From Sinohyriopsis cumingii (Eukaryota; Mollusca; Bivalvia; Unionida; Unionidae), in NCBI GenBank assembly GCA_028554795.2, contig CM068825.1, positions 90,888,951-90,952,950 of the forward strand: DNA of 64,000 nucleotides, read 5' to 3'. Position numbers and translations under genes: made by a program. This document shows, in pieces, positions 27,401 to 42,400 of the stretch. How positions within the stretch are numbered: position 1 is the stretch's first letter; each line of letters starts with the position of its first letter. The notes under the pieces are model-generated. The model saw only the letters and a list, made by a program, of their open reading frames with translations, was not told the origin of the DNA and made no database searches.

Positions 27401-30400
27401 ACTGTAGCCTTTAAAGTGCACAGCTTTATCAAGCTCAACCACTTAATATGTTTTTGGAGAACCTCTGAAATGTGATTATTTTATAGTTTTATCTAATTCT
27501 TTCTCTCATATCTTTTAATGAAGTTGAAACATAATTGTGTTGTGATGGTACAGAGTGCACAAAAAAAACCCAATAAAAAATAGTATTAATTTTCATCAGC
27601 CAAGATGAAAAACAAGATTTATTGAAAAGACCATACTGCATTACAGATGGGGCCAGAGTACAGTAAAGGGACTATTTCAGTTATTTCAAGACAAAAGCAC
27701 TTTGCTCCAATACTGCTGACAGATCTTTCTCAGCCAAAGTTTGTGTTACATATAAAGTTGTTGTTGTTGTTGTAGGGTTTAACGCCATTTTTCAGCACAC
27801 AATAGGCTATACATGGCAGCCAGTATTAATGGTGGAGGAAGAACCCGGGAAAACCCTGGAAAGAACCACTGACCCACGAGAAGCTACTGGCAAGCTTTCT
27901 CATATACCCACATTGGCTGAATCCGAGACTCGAACCCATGCAGACAGTGGTGAGATGGCAGTGATCCGTAACGGAGAGTGCGTTAGACCACTCAGCCACT
28001 CGGGGCTCCCACATATAAAGTAACTTTTGCTTTAGTGTAATAAGAAGCTGGCAATGACCTGCATGTTCAGGCAATCCTGAAGCTTTGAATTTAAATGTGG
28101 TGGATTGGTGCTATACCAACCGGAACACATTGACAAATCAATTTCTATGACAACTGTATCCAAGAAACTGGCCTATTTGCAAAACTTAAAAATTACAGAA
28201 GCAAAAAAAATCACCAAGAAATGCACAATGACTCAAGTTATACAAGATGAATACAGTGAAGCTATGTTCCAAATCCAATGAATGTGGGACAACATCGTAC
28301 AGAGGTCTCCCTTTTGACCCCACTCCTTTTACCCCAGTGGCCACTCTCCTTAAAAAGCCATAATCCCTTGGCAACAATGTTAAATTTACCACTCACCAGT
28401 AGCCACATAATACGGTTTACAGATTGAAATTTGTTTAAATATATTGATAAAGTAACTAATTTTAATCCATACAAAGAAGGTAAGTGATCGGATTATCATT
28501 ACAGCTGGGTGTTCCTTTGAAGTTAGGTTATGCAACTTAGATAATTACTGGCTTTTATTATCACCAGTAATTATCAAGATTAGATAAGCTAACCAATGAG
28601 AAGTACAGTATTGTTCAACTCATGTTAGAGTTACGTCCAGTCACTGTTAAAAAAATGGCCTGTTTGTTTAACTGCAGAGAAATTTGAAGTCATAAAGATA
28701 AAAATAAATAACATCCATTTCTACAGCAGTAGGAAAATGGATTGAATAAACAAAGAAAGTTACAACCAATGGATTTATTGACAAGATGGTTTGTACCATG
28801 ACTGATGATTATTCAGAATTATTTTATTTAACATTAATACAAGTTTTATTATGATGATTTTATTGCTTGCCTTTGAGTTTTAAATGAAAATTTTAACTAT
28901 TTTTAAAAAAAATGGTTATGCCTTTCCTACTTTTCATGTAATTATTATTTACATCTATGTGATGCCCCTCTGTTGCTTACAAGGTTGATATCACTCTAAT
29001 GAAATAAAAGCAAAAACAAAATCTTTAATATTGAGGTTAACGGTGTGAATAGATGGCCATATAGGCAGATGAATGTAACAATGGATGGAAAGTTGGACTG
29101 TTATGAACTTCCACCAAGGCAGGCTTGGAAAAAGTATACCTGGAAAATATGAACATCATCTCGCAAATTCAACTATGAATGAGAACTACCAAAATATAGC
29201 AAGAAAAAGCAGATTTACCTATCTTTCTGTAAGTGGGTTTTCTTGGTTTTTCTGATAGTAACCGAGATTTCCTGGATCCAGTCACAACCCCTCAAGTGCT
29301 CTAGTTTAAACTTCCCACTGATACTAGCCGATCCATAAGCAGAGGCATAGTTCTCAAATTGTGCCTTTATTGTTTTAGCTTTACTCTTATCACTTGTTGT
29401 ACTTGTTGGTGCAGATGTCCTCTTTCTGGATTCCTGCAGGATAAAATGTGTGTATTAAAGATCAATTGGTGAAAGAAAAAAAGGCAATAATATGTGTTTG
29501 TACAAAAATGTATAATAACTAAAGCCCAGGGTCAATTAAATCATGTTTTTAAACTTGACAAAGGAGCAGATATGTTGGTGGTCATATTTGCACCATGTTA
29601 ATTAAGAATCAGTTATATACTGCAAGAAGTGTTGTAGTGAAAATCCCATGTCAATGCAATCGGTCATTAAAGAGTAATGATAGCAATACTTTTGAGATGG
29701 CCACCATAGTACTCATTTAAGGTCTGACTAGCATTTTCATTTAGAACCAGCCTCGTTGCTAGTGTTTTCTGTTTCAGGAAACCCCAATGCTCATCTGACC
29801 GTGAATGCAGAAGACTATAAAGGTTTTCAAGCCTATCAAGGCAGCTAATTTTGGAGGTCACAGAGCATCATTTTCATGAAGGAAAAACTTGTTTATTTGA
29901 AATGTCAATACAATTCTACAACCATTCCAACAAAGAAGCAGCTTTAACAAGATTTTTCCAAATGGCAACTGTGGTAGCCATTTGGAAGGTTACCATATTT
30001 ACTGTATATATTGAAACACTGTATTTGCTGGGACACCATAAATTAATTTCTAACAATTTTTTAGTGCACTGTTTGTTCTGGGACACATCACTTTTTTGAG
30101 TCATAAGTTGTGAGACCCCTTTTAAATCATTCGAAAATTACATATCGGAAAATGCATTCTAACTTAAATTTATTTTTAACAAAAATATCAAACTGTGTAC
30201 TTGAGATAAAACTCTAATCCACTGCTGCATCATCTCATCGACCCAACCCTTCCCCTACACATGTACAATCTCTGTGCATGAATACATGGCATGAAAATTT
30301 TTCATTGGCAGAACAAATCTTCTGAAGCAGAAACTGCAAGGATTAAAGTAATTTAAAAAAAAAAAATTACCAATCTTGCGAATTCGCACTTTTAAATCCC

Positions 30401-33400
30401 ATCTTATTGACAGTCCATCCAGGAATGAGATCAAATTACACTGAAATTTCATCCACGTTAATGATCATATTGTCGGCAAACTCGTTCATGAATTCATCAA
30501 ACGATTCTTTTCATTTTCTCCAATTCTTTTGGGCGATGCTGGATCATCAATGTCCATGCATGAAGTATTATATTATGTACATTAAAAATTATTTCCGTTG
30601 TTTCCTTTTAGTTTCACAATCCCATGAATACTGGTAAAGAGGAGCCAAAGTTGGCTTCCCTCTGTCGGCCAACTTTGTATATTTTTTAAAAATTTAAAAA
30701 CAAAAATTGGCCAACTTAAAAGAATCTAAAGTCGACATTGGAGGTCAGCTTGCTTTTTCTAATAAAATAATCTTTGTATCTGATATCCTGTCATTAAGTC
30801 TGAACAATGAGCTTTTATTTGCTGCCATTTGTGTTTATTCACTACCCAAGATTCTCTCTGCTTGGAATATGTGGACATAATGCAAAAGGGAATTGATATC
30901 TATGAGTAAACAGTATACACAGCAATAACTTGCTTTAATAATACTTTCTGTAACTCATAACGAAAAGATTGTCTTTTGAGCTGAAAGTGAATGCATTTTC
31001 AAATAATGATTTTTAATTGCAAGATATTGTCATATAGTACATATAGTGGATATAGTACAATCTTGGTTATTTTGCACCTAACGCAATGTCATGTGTGAAC
31101 AGCAGATGCCTTCAAGCAATTGGTTGCTATTTCCCTCTTTTGCGATTTTGTTCGATCCAGTTTTCTTTTGGATAACATATTCAAACCTTTGAGTACAACC
31201 AAACACAATCTGTTTCTTTTTATTCATATCAATGAACAATGTGTCGTGTATTATCTGACATAAGCAATACACGCTACAGTAGAGATGCCTACACTACATA
31301 GACGGAGTTCATGGATATATCTTATTTTTTAAATGCTCATGATAAAGAAAAAAAGAGGAATAAATGACAACATTACAAGATTAGTTTCATTCATTTTATT
31401 AACAAATAAATTGTTTTATCTATTTTTTGTTACTTAACTCTTCAGACATATGACCTAGGTCAAAAAAAGCTTCACTAAAAGTTCTGGGACAGGAAAAAAA
31501 ATTATTTTATTGTGTCCAAATATATAGGGCAAATATGGTATCTTGATATTTAATTTTTAATTAGGACTAACATATATTGTAAAGTGTTGTAGTGAAAAGC
31601 AAATTTCAATCCAACCACTTATTCAAAAGGAGTACAGTAACAATATGAAGATTTTGCAAAAATGCCACCATGGTCATAATGCTGGGGAGGGGGTCCATGA
31701 GACACTTTTTTTTATATAGGTCTAACTATAATTCTTTTAGTAAAACCAAAAGCCCAATTTTGATACAGCCATTTATCCTGGATAAGTAAGCTATAAACAA
31801 AATCTTCCAGATGGCCAAAATGGATATCTGTTCTGAACTGTTTACATTTAGAACCAACTACATGAGAGTCTCTGTTTCCGTGAAAGCAAACATCAGTATG
31901 ACCATCAATTCTGCAGAAGTAGAAATAATAACAATTTCAAGATGGCCACCATGGTGCCTATGCTGGATGTCAGATAACTTTGTACTACCAACTACTAGTA
32001 TGTATCAAAATAACTCTTTCAATGAAAACCCCTATGTCTATATGACTATCCATTCAGGAAGAATAATGATAATATTTGCAAGATGGCAGTCATATTATAT
32101 GTGAGACTGGCACCATTACTGTTTATTCTATCATAATTTCTCTCCTTTGCAGGCCTGTGACATCTGAATCCCTTCAGTGCAATGTGTCTTGTTGCAGACA
32201 AATTCTCTGTAGTTCATTCCTGCCTTATATCTGTAAATCCGTATTTATAGGAACTCATAGCATCTAGAACATACATTAAGCTGATACTTTTTATATTTAG
32301 TTTTAGCAATGGTTGAGAACAGACAAATTTTTGAATGATGATGATCAAGCTTAGTCTGGTGATCAGTACACTGCATGCTACATGTACATATTTTTTAATG
32401 TTTTACACACTCACCTCCCACTATCCAGCATCAGTGCACTTTTATGATGGATTTTTAAAAAAGATCAGAAGTATTAAATGTCCATTCAGCTAGTGCTGCT
32501 TACAGATAAGAGGTCAGCAGCTACAAATAATTGGTCCTGGACACTGGACCACTGGAATTTTCAGGCCTTGTTTTCTGTGTTGTTTTGTGTGACTATACCA
32601 TTCAACGCTGCTTTTCTGTCTGACATTTGCATCGATTCAAACTTTTGACTGCATACATAACCCAATTCAGCTGTCCTCATGGGATTTTTTTTTATCAGGA
32701 TATATTTTTACAGTAACTCTGTATCATGCTTCTTGACTGCACAATAGTTACTCAGCAGGAATTTATATCATTGAAACTGATTTTAATCAAATGCTCTAAA
32801 TGTTTCTCATATTCCAAACTGTAGAAACTAAATAAACAAAGGGTATTATTTGATTCCAATGGTCATTCTCTGCATCTCAGTTCCGACATTTTGAAAATGC
32901 TGTCTGCATAGTAATGTCAACTACATCTTTATGTCAGAGCATAAAACTAGTATGCTATTGCAGTCTGGCTTGTTTAAGTGTTCAAACGACTAAGAGCCTG
33001 AATTAACGGACAAGTGCAAAATTTTAAATACATAGCTCTTTAAGCACATTTCCCAGTCTATACTTAAAAAGTACTTCTTACTGAGGCATGCTCAATATGG
33101 TTGATACATCTTGAATTATGATATAATTATGTATCAGACTTGCACAACATGTAACACTTACACTGAAAATATACTTCTCTTGTAATTTTTATACATGTGT
33201 ATTTACCCTGAAAACATACTTCTTTTGCAGTTTTTATGCATGTTTATGCAAATATGTGACTTATGTGGAGCTCTGCAAAACTAAATTTTGTTCAGATTTA
33301 CAATGACCCTGACCTTTGATTTTTGACCCCAAAATCAACAGGTCTCTTCCTCTTCAATAGTTTAGGCACAAATCCTTCACAAACTTTTGTGAAAAAATTG

Positions 33401-36400
33401 GTATATAAAGCTACACAAAAACACTTTTCTTCTTTGGTCAGTGAATTTGAAAACAAAATCAAATGATTTCTACTTTACTTAAAGTGGAAGCCATCCAAAA
33501 ACATCAGTGAAAGTACATGGTTCAGAAATGAAATTTCTATGCAGAAACCCTTTTTTAATTTTTCAGCCAGTGCCCTTGACCCTTGACTTTCTAATCCCAA
33601 ATCAACAGGTTTACATTTCTCAAAGTAAAGGCAACCCAAACAGTTGTCCAGATCTGTGATGTAAACCTATATTACTAAGCAAAAACCAATTTTCTTCTGT
33701 CAGTGACCTTGACCTTTAATTTTTTTAATCCCTAAATTCATTAGGCTTCCATCACACTCTGAATATTTGGTCCAGGTATGTGATGTAGAACTATTTTTGT
33801 ATTCAGTAACAATCGCCTTAATATCATTTGAGCCCAAAATTATTAGGTTTCTTCCTTACCCAAATGCCAGCAATGTACAAAGTCTGGTAATGGTATATGA
33901 TGGCAAACTTCAGAGATACTGCCAGGATTTTATTTAAAGAGAGGATCCACTCCCTTATCACAAAAATAAGGGGGGGGGGGCGGGTGTAAAATAAAAATGA
34001 GTGGGGGGTTGAACAATCATAGTTCAATATTAATTAAACACTTCAATATCCATATCTTTTGCTTCTTGCTCTACTCTGTTAGAGCCCAAACTTAAATAAA
34101 TATCTTTAAAAGATGTCACTTCTAGTTGTATATGTAATAATCTGTTAACTCTTTCTGAGCTAATTCTGTTCTTTACATGTGTATGAAATATGTTTTGTGC
34201 CGAGAACCCCCAACACAGTCTGCTATCTGAATGGGCTAGCTTACCCAGCTGAAACAAGTTTGGAAACTGTTCTTTGTGGCTGTTATGTTCAATTTTCCAC
34301 AGATCACATATATTGTCTTTTGGATACTTCTTCTCCAAACAAGATAAACTCAGCCAAAGTTTCACTCAGTTGAATTCATGTTTTACTGACCACTATGCCA
34401 AATTTGCTATATGTTCCATGATGCTGTATTAGGATTTTAAGTCCATCAATGCCATAGTCAGCTTGTTCAGACAGAGGTATTTTGATCTAATATCTTTACT
34501 TCCTAATTAGGCTAAATGGTTTTGTAGTACATGATCCCACAGTGCTAAATTGTTTGAGGAAAAAAGAATTGTACTCTACCTTAAAATTGGCTGTAATTTA
34601 GTTTGGTTTGTTATTCTGCCTTTTGTTGTTGTTGTTGTTGTTGTTGTTGTGGGGTTTAATGCCTTCTTCAGCACATGATAGGCTATGCATGGCAGCCAGT
34701 ATTAATGGTGGAGGAAGAACCCGGGAAAACACCAAGAAGAACCACCAACCCACGAGAAGCTAATGGCAAGCTTTCTCACATACCCACATTGGCTGAATCT
34801 TAGACTCGAACCCACGTAGACAGAGGTGAGTAGGCAGTGATCCATAACGGAGAGCACTTTGAACCACTCGGCCACTCAGGGCCCCCTGCCTTTTGTAGAT
34901 TTAATTTCAAAATAATGATGAAAAGGAAGTCGACCAGCATGCCATCTGTTTTTGTCAATCCAGCATGTACACTTGACTCATATTTGACACAATTTTCAGG
35001 TTCAAAATCACTTACTGCTATCTCCATTAATATCTTCCCAGGTCCATTAATCTCATATACTTTATAACTTTAAAAAATTCGTCATCCTCGCTATCATCAG
35101 CCAGTATTTGCCAGACAAAATAATCATCTAAAGATGAACCACACAGGGAACCGGGCATTTTGAGTTTTCTAGGAAGCCCATATTATAAACACGTTTGTAC
35201 AACTTCCTTGATGCAAGGTTCAAACCACAACAGAATGTTTGTTCCTGTACCCAATGTGCCATAAAAATAACTTTAACAACTATGCCAAGCAGAAGAACCC
35301 AGATGTGAAAACAGTTACAAAAAACATGTAAGAAAAGCTCTGATACCTTAACTGGCGTGACCTATGTTGTGACAAACATATTAATGATGAACCAATGAAT
35401 AAAAATTGAATACTGAGCAGAGTACATTTCATATGCATGACTTTAAAGAAATTTGTGGGAGTTCTCAATCATCACTGGTCTGCAAGTGTTCGAATTTATA
35501 CAAATTTGGCATGATTCATGATGCAAACATATATTAGGAACAGATGAACAAATGAACTGATAGACACCATAACTAGATGCTCTACCTAACAGCAGGCATA
35601 TAAAAATTAAACTTGTATGCTCTTTAATAAGGTTATTAGTATACAGCAACGTATGTGATAAAATAATAAACATGAATATTCTGAGGAGTATCTACATACC
35701 TTTCCTTTGTCTGGTGCATCAGTCTTGTCCTGAAACCCTTTGATGTGAAGTAAGAAGGACCTTGGCTTGGACAGGAGAAGTTGGGGACTTGTTAAAGATA
35801 CCTGTCCACAATTCCCTGACAAATCCAAACAGGTAGCAATATTAATTGGTCCACACAGAATTTCTGCATTATGGCTTTCAAGAAACAAAGGATCCAATAC
35901 ACTATTCCTTGCAGAAACGCCACCCCTTGGGCTTCCACTGCTTCCATCCATGTCATTAGCTGCCGAGAATCTAATACCAAAATTAATTGGATTGTCCACT
36001 GGGATGGATCCCGATTCATCTCCTGTAGAACTACTGTTCCTATGAGAATTAACTTTGGTACTACAGCTAGCAAGAGAATCTTCAGATTTCTCTCGGCTTG
36101 ATTGCCGTCCCAGATTACTGACATTCTGTTTTAGTAAAGTCATTTCTATATGTGGGGCCGAGGTGCACAATGGATGAAAAGAGAATTTCACATCGACATG
36201 TCCTACACAGCACATCCTTGGAAGAACTATCTCAAACAGGTGTTCATCCCATGTATTGCTGCAGTAGAAAATATTCATGCATTCAATGCTTCACCTAGGA
36301 ATTTTCTTAGAGAAAATAAGAGGGGTACCTTTAGCAACAGGTATATTACTGTTTAAGGAAAAGGCACTTTCTTCAACAAATGAGAATTTGTGTGTTTAAA

Positions 36401-39400
36401 ATACATGCTGCAAATGATGAAATTCAAAATTTCATATTTCAAAAAAAAGCATAAACAGACAAAAAGTATAGTCATACATTTAACCTATATTAAATCAACA
36501 TTAATAAAAATTGAAATAAATAGAAAACAACGCAGTTTCAAGATGGTGTTGCGGCAACTGGAGAGGAGAGAAGAGAAAAAGGCTTTGGAAAGACCGTGGG
36601 GATGGTTTAGAATGACACTGAATACAGAAGGAACCAATAAGTTTGGGGAGGTGGAAACCCCTGTATATGTCTAGCTGAAGCGTGACTGTACAAGAATACA
36701 ATTTCTCGAAACCAAAGGGAAAATGAACCCTTTACCTCATGCAAGCGCCTTTGGACACCTCTACTCCATTCGCATGGAAGCGCCTTTTGACGTCTCTACT
36801 CCATTCGCAAGGAAGCGCCTTTTGATGTCTGCTGTAAACATCAGCCATTTTGAGCCGATTTTCGTAGCGCCACCTTCTGGGGAAACCCCGTTAAATACTA
36901 CATTCATTTCTGCGAATGACAATTACGTCAGATCACGTGGTTACTGTTTATGCTCTGGTCGATATCTGCTATTTAAAGTAACTGGTTCGTAATCTCCACT
37001 CTCCAAAATGGAGGTCGCGGATTTCATTCAGTACTTACGAAGTTTTCACGAATAGAATCAAAACTATGAAAGCTTCAATAACTTAGGTAAAGGCTCTGAT
37101 ATTGATGTAGGCAGCAATTAGTTTCTATAAATTAGTTATGTAGACGCAGACAAAAAACTTGTAAATTTCGAGTATGAGAAATGGCAGCTACGGTTGGTCA
37201 TGCGGTCTCACTGACTTGACATTGAACGAGTTCTCTCAAGATTTTAAAGCACATACAAAATTCTTCCATGAAAAATAGTTACACAGCTATAACAATCGGA
37301 CTTTACTCTTAAATTTTTCCACACAAAATAGACGTGTACCAAAAATGTAAAATGGTTAAAATTGCTGTTAAACGTAACATACACTACATTGCTTAACAGT
37401 TAACAGGAAGGCCAATGTGTATGGAGTCAAATAGGTAACAGGTGTTCTATTTATAGCGTGCTACACTAGGTAACTTTGCTCTATGAGGTAAAGGGTTAAA
37501 GAAAACTGCCAAAAGTTATTCATATTGGCATAGTATCTAGGAAATTAATTAAAGATATTAGATGAAATGCACCTCTCCAATGTGTCTAGCAAAAACTATA
37601 ATTAAAACTGCAGACTTTGTTACACAATGCAGTACATGTTTGCCTCACCTTTTTACTGAAGTGAATAAGAAATGTTTAGTACTGCCTTGTTGGTCTCCAA
37701 ATATTTTCACTACCATTTCAATGTAGGCAAGCACACCTTCAACCCAAGACCAAAGTCTGAAACATTACATCGATGCCATGGACAGACAGTGTGTTGAGAT
37801 GGGTGAAATGGGTATGAAAAAGGACCAACAACCTGCTTTACTGAAGAGTTTTATATTCACAGAATTGTAATAGTTCTGCAAAACAAACTCTCTTATCCTT
37901 ACATACTGTCTTGTCCATCCACCCACCCAAACTCTATCTAACACTGATGACAATACTGCCACACTCCACAAGAAAAGTAATGCCTATGACTTGCATGTGC
38001 AATTGCAGGCAAGACAATTATACTTTATTCATGCAGCCATAGCACTAATAAATCACTTCAATCAATCCAACCTATCTGTTTGTAGTTTCCAGGTGCGTGT
38101 GTGTTGTGAAGCCTCTCCCTGGTGCTGCAGATGCTGGGGGTGTCGACGCTGCTGTTGCTCTTGCTGGATCTCATTCCAACAGGGGGGCACTGTGGCTGTG
38201 AATCGCGGCAACAGATTCTCAAACCGGGTCAGCTGATGTAGTAAGACTAGGTTATCGAAACTGAGATCTTGCTTGGCAAGTAATTCTGAACCTATAAAAG
38301 ATAATAAAAGCACCTATTGACTGATAATGATGCATCTTTTAATATTAAATAAAATATCACTTTCAAGTACTTGGACTCAAGGCAGCCTTTAGTTTTATGG
38401 GCACTGTCATCACTATGTTTGTCAACAATTTGTCTCTATATTTTTCACCAGAAGAAATGCTTAAGTAATTCTGTTCTGTATGTTCATGATCAATAATAGT
38501 CTAAAGTTCTTTCAATTTAAAAAAAAGTACAGCATCTAGTTATGGAAGATATAGTTTATACTATTAACTCTATCTTTTAAACTATGTAACACAAAGAAGC
38601 AAAACCAAAAAGTTTAAAAACAGAATCATCAATAATTTATTTCTCCAAGCTACAAAATGAAAATTTAAGAGACATTTACAGTATTGTGAATTAAAGCCCA
38701 AATATCATCAATGTCCTATCACAAGTTCAAAAGTATAGAATGCTCTGAATGAATTCCAAGTCTTGAAAATCCTGGTGTACCACAATGATAGTATCCAGAA
38801 TGTATCTAAATGAGTTCTCATAAATCAAAAAGTAGTGTTCTGGTCCAAAACGTCAATGAGCACTTTTAAATCCAATGAATAATTTAAATAATTATTCAAG
38901 AATTGTATCTGAATATGTTCTTCATTCAAAAGATTGCAGTAATTATCTGGTATTTAAGATACTGGTCATATAATTAAATTATTATCAACTTGTCAACTTA
39001 AAGTGTTACTTGTTATATTAGTTTTCAGTTGAAATTATAAATAATGCCTAATGTGCTTTGTTTCATGTTCTTGTATAATTTATTCTCCTGAATTTCTGCA
39101 TCTTGTATCTTAAAGTTTTGTATCTTTTCAATTTGTCTGTTCATAACACCAAACTGGGGATTCTAAATAGTACGTACCATAGGTTACTTCCCTTGCTCTC
39201 CTCTAATAAAAAACGACTACTAATTGCATGGACTGTACCAAGTGTATACATGGCTTCAATATAAAATTACTAGAACCAACTCTCTTTACATTTCACAGAT
39301 GCTATAAACAACAATCAAACCCATTTGAGATCTTGATGATTCAAGATTACAGACCAAGTCTTGTTAAAATCTATAAGAAAGTCAATTTGTTACATAGATT

Positions 39401-42400
39401 ACTTTTCTCTGAGAATAATTACCTGATCAAATTAATGGTAAGATATGAGTATTGCCTCCCAAATCCAGCCTGACTAAAATGACAAAAAAAAAATCATCTT
39501 TTCTCTCTATGTCATACAGACAAAGGGAAATAACCCATTAACTGCCCGTGCCTCTGCCAGGTGTTGCTAGTTTTCAGTGATATGTGAACATGGATGCTTG
39601 CATGGTCGGGTAGTTGGGAAGGTTTTTATGTAATGTGATTCTCTAAAAAAAAACATAATTTACTTTATAAATTTGCTTTTTCCTTCAAGTACGTTCCTGA
39701 TCACATTAAATGTAGCAGAATAGGTAACAGAAGGAGGGAATGCTGAGCATCCAGCCACTACCTCGGGTATCCTTCTTGGGAATTTTGGTTGGATTGCCCA
39801 TGTGAATGATACCCTATTCTACTAACTGATAGGTAACACAGGACATATCCAATTAAGAAGGGGAGTAAAGAAATCTTCCTGACATAACGCTGTGCTGACT
39901 CTTAAGTGGATCTGGTTGTCAAATGGGCCACCCTCACAGACCCAGAGTTTGTCTCTGCAAAGTTAAATCTCAGAGAAAAGCTCAAGAAGGTTGACTCTAC
40001 ATGCCAGCCAACTGCTTCTCCTATGACTTGGATCAAAATGTTGCATTCGAACAAGAGGCTTGCAGAGATCTATCTGAGCTAAATCTCAAATAAAAGCTGA
40101 AGAAGGTTGAATCCACCTGCCAGCCAACTGCTTTTCCTATGACTTTGATCAAAAGTGTTTCATTCGAACATGAGGCTTGCTGAGATTGCTCTAATCTTAC
40201 AAATTAAAATCTTCAAGAGGTCACTCTAATCTTGCAAGGCTTCAGAGTAAGTTGAACATATAAGCCACTTCAGCCACGAAGACAGGGCTTGCATCCTGCA
40301 TTCCAGCTTTCACCAGAAGAAAGTTGTTTGTGCATGCCACAACTTGCTCTAGGATATAATGCACCTGACATTTCTACTGATGTTATCCCACGGTTTGATG
40401 TTGTCACCATGGATGTGGTCTGTAGAAGGGCCATTGCTATGTCCATCAGTTGTGTGAATAGCCATGGTCTGATGCTGAGACCAAATGAGAATACCCTGAA
40501 CTAATAAATTATGTCCTTGTAAGCAAACTGCAGGAACTTCCTGGAAGCTTTGTGAATTGGGACATAAAGATAAGCATCTTGTAAGTCCACACTGATTGTG
40601 AAGTCTCCCTCATGAGAGGCATTTAGAACCCATTCTGAACCATAGGGCATGAATGAATTGACTGAGGGCACTTTAGTCTATAACAGGTCAGAGAGTACTG
40701 TTGGCCTTGGGACCAGAAACAGTCTAGAATAAAACTCTGTGAACAATTTCAAATGCCCTTTTCTGATGAATTTTGTTGTTGTTGTTGTAGGGTTTAATGC
40801 CATTTTTCAGCACACGATAGGCTATACATGGCGGCCAGTATTAATGATGGAAGAAGCTGGGAAACCCCCAGAAAGAACCACCAACCCATGAGAAGCTACT
40901 GGCAAGCTTTCTCACGTACCCACACTGGCCTAATCTGAGACTCGAACTCGCGCAGACAGAGGTGAGATGGCAGTGATCCGTAACGGTGAGAGCTTTAGAC
41001 CACTCGGGGCCCCAATGAATTTTGTTGATCTGTTGTTGCAAAGTGGTTGTTTTAAGTGGGTCTTTGGAGAGTGGAGACATTGGTAGCTGAAGAGCCCCGG
41101 GACAGTGGCAGAGGTGCACTAAAGGTGACACAGAATCCCTCTGAAACCACTTGCTAGGTCCACTGATTATTATGGCAAAGATGTATACATTCTGCAGCAA
41201 AGAATATAAGCCTTTAACCCACCTGGATGTCTGATAAGGGCAGCATGAAGACAATGTCATTTCTTGTTATCATGAGTTCTTATCGTTTCTTAACATATAA
41301 TAAAAGGGACAACAATTTCCCATTTCTCCTGTGTTCCATTTAAGATCTTAAACCAATACTTCAAGCTACATGTACCCGTGTAATAGTTTCACACCAAAGT
41401 TCAGCTCAGAGATTCAAAATTTTTCTAATCCGGGTTTCCTTCGAATATTCCAACCCCATTTTTCACATCTGGACATTTTGGATGGAGTGTAGGTTCAGAG
41501 CAATTACATATAAAAAAATTTGAATCTGCCGCCACCGTATAATAGTTTACCAGCGGGGCCTAGCAAATTTAAACTAGGTTATACTGACTTATACCTGCAT
41601 TTTATTTTCTCAAAAATGGCAAGTATTATAAATGTTATGTCTTTATTCCGCTGACAGACTAGATAAAACTCAGCATAGATGAAACCTGACCCGGTATTCG
41701 CCATTTGCGTTAATAGTCACATTACTTCACAAATCTGAAACAACAACATCAGAAGCCCAATAGTCATGTGATATCAACAACAAACTCCTTTATAATGTTG
41801 TTGTACAAAATTTCAATTAAATTAAATGAAAATCTGATACCTTTCGTAAAATCCAGAAAGAACATATAATTCTCAACATTTTTATTTCGAGAACAACTAC
41901 AAGAAACTAAGCCAGTCTGATTCATCAAGCAGAGCAATCTGGGTCCCTGCTTTGCATGCTCCCTACGTGAGAGAGCACATCAACGTAGTAGTCACGTGAT
42001 ACAACAAAACTCTGAAGTTGGCCTCAGAATAAATAGAGAATGTTGTGCTCCTTCGTTTTTGTATTATTACAACCAGTATACAACTTTAATTTTAAAAAAA
42101 TTCTACAATATTTGAAAATGACGGTTGTGAGATTGTGTGTGCTTGTGCGACATGCAATAGAAATTGCTAGTACCAGCTCAAATTGCATTAACACATTAGT
42201 TTCATCATCTTTCAGCAGATTAAAGACCTAAAGATTTTAATACTATCGCCATTTCTGAGAAAATAAATAATTTTCATATCGATTTCATGCAGGTATGACT
42301 CGGTTAAACAACATTTAAGTTTGCTAGCCAATCTGCTAAGAGGCTATGCTTTAACGCCACCATGTTGGCCTCCTGTGCTGATAGACTGGTTTTCATACCT

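Larger units (their letters stand above)
23332..29218 (-). other. BIRC6 intron between exons 8 and 9
   Basis: 5.9 kb. Holds the nested SINE pair (23551-23944), a SINE-2 fragment (26493-26630), a short T1 array piece (26660-26850) interrupted by SINE-1 copy 4 (26854-27170), and a full SINE-2 (27759-28010). The rest is AT-rich with no coding signal. Confidence 0.8.
29434..35699 (-). other. BIRC6 intron between exons 7 and 8
   Basis: 6.3 kb. A T1 array (29560-32110) split by a pogo-like element, AT-rich unique sequence, a T3 array (33290-33860), a hAT-like C-terminal fragment (34030-34365) and a full SINE-2 (34627-34885). Confidence 0.8.

Noticed and set aside
35767-36124. Plus- and minus-strand alternative frames of 76-110 codons
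   Set aside because: Shadows of exon 7, whose other frame matches BIRC6 clearly.
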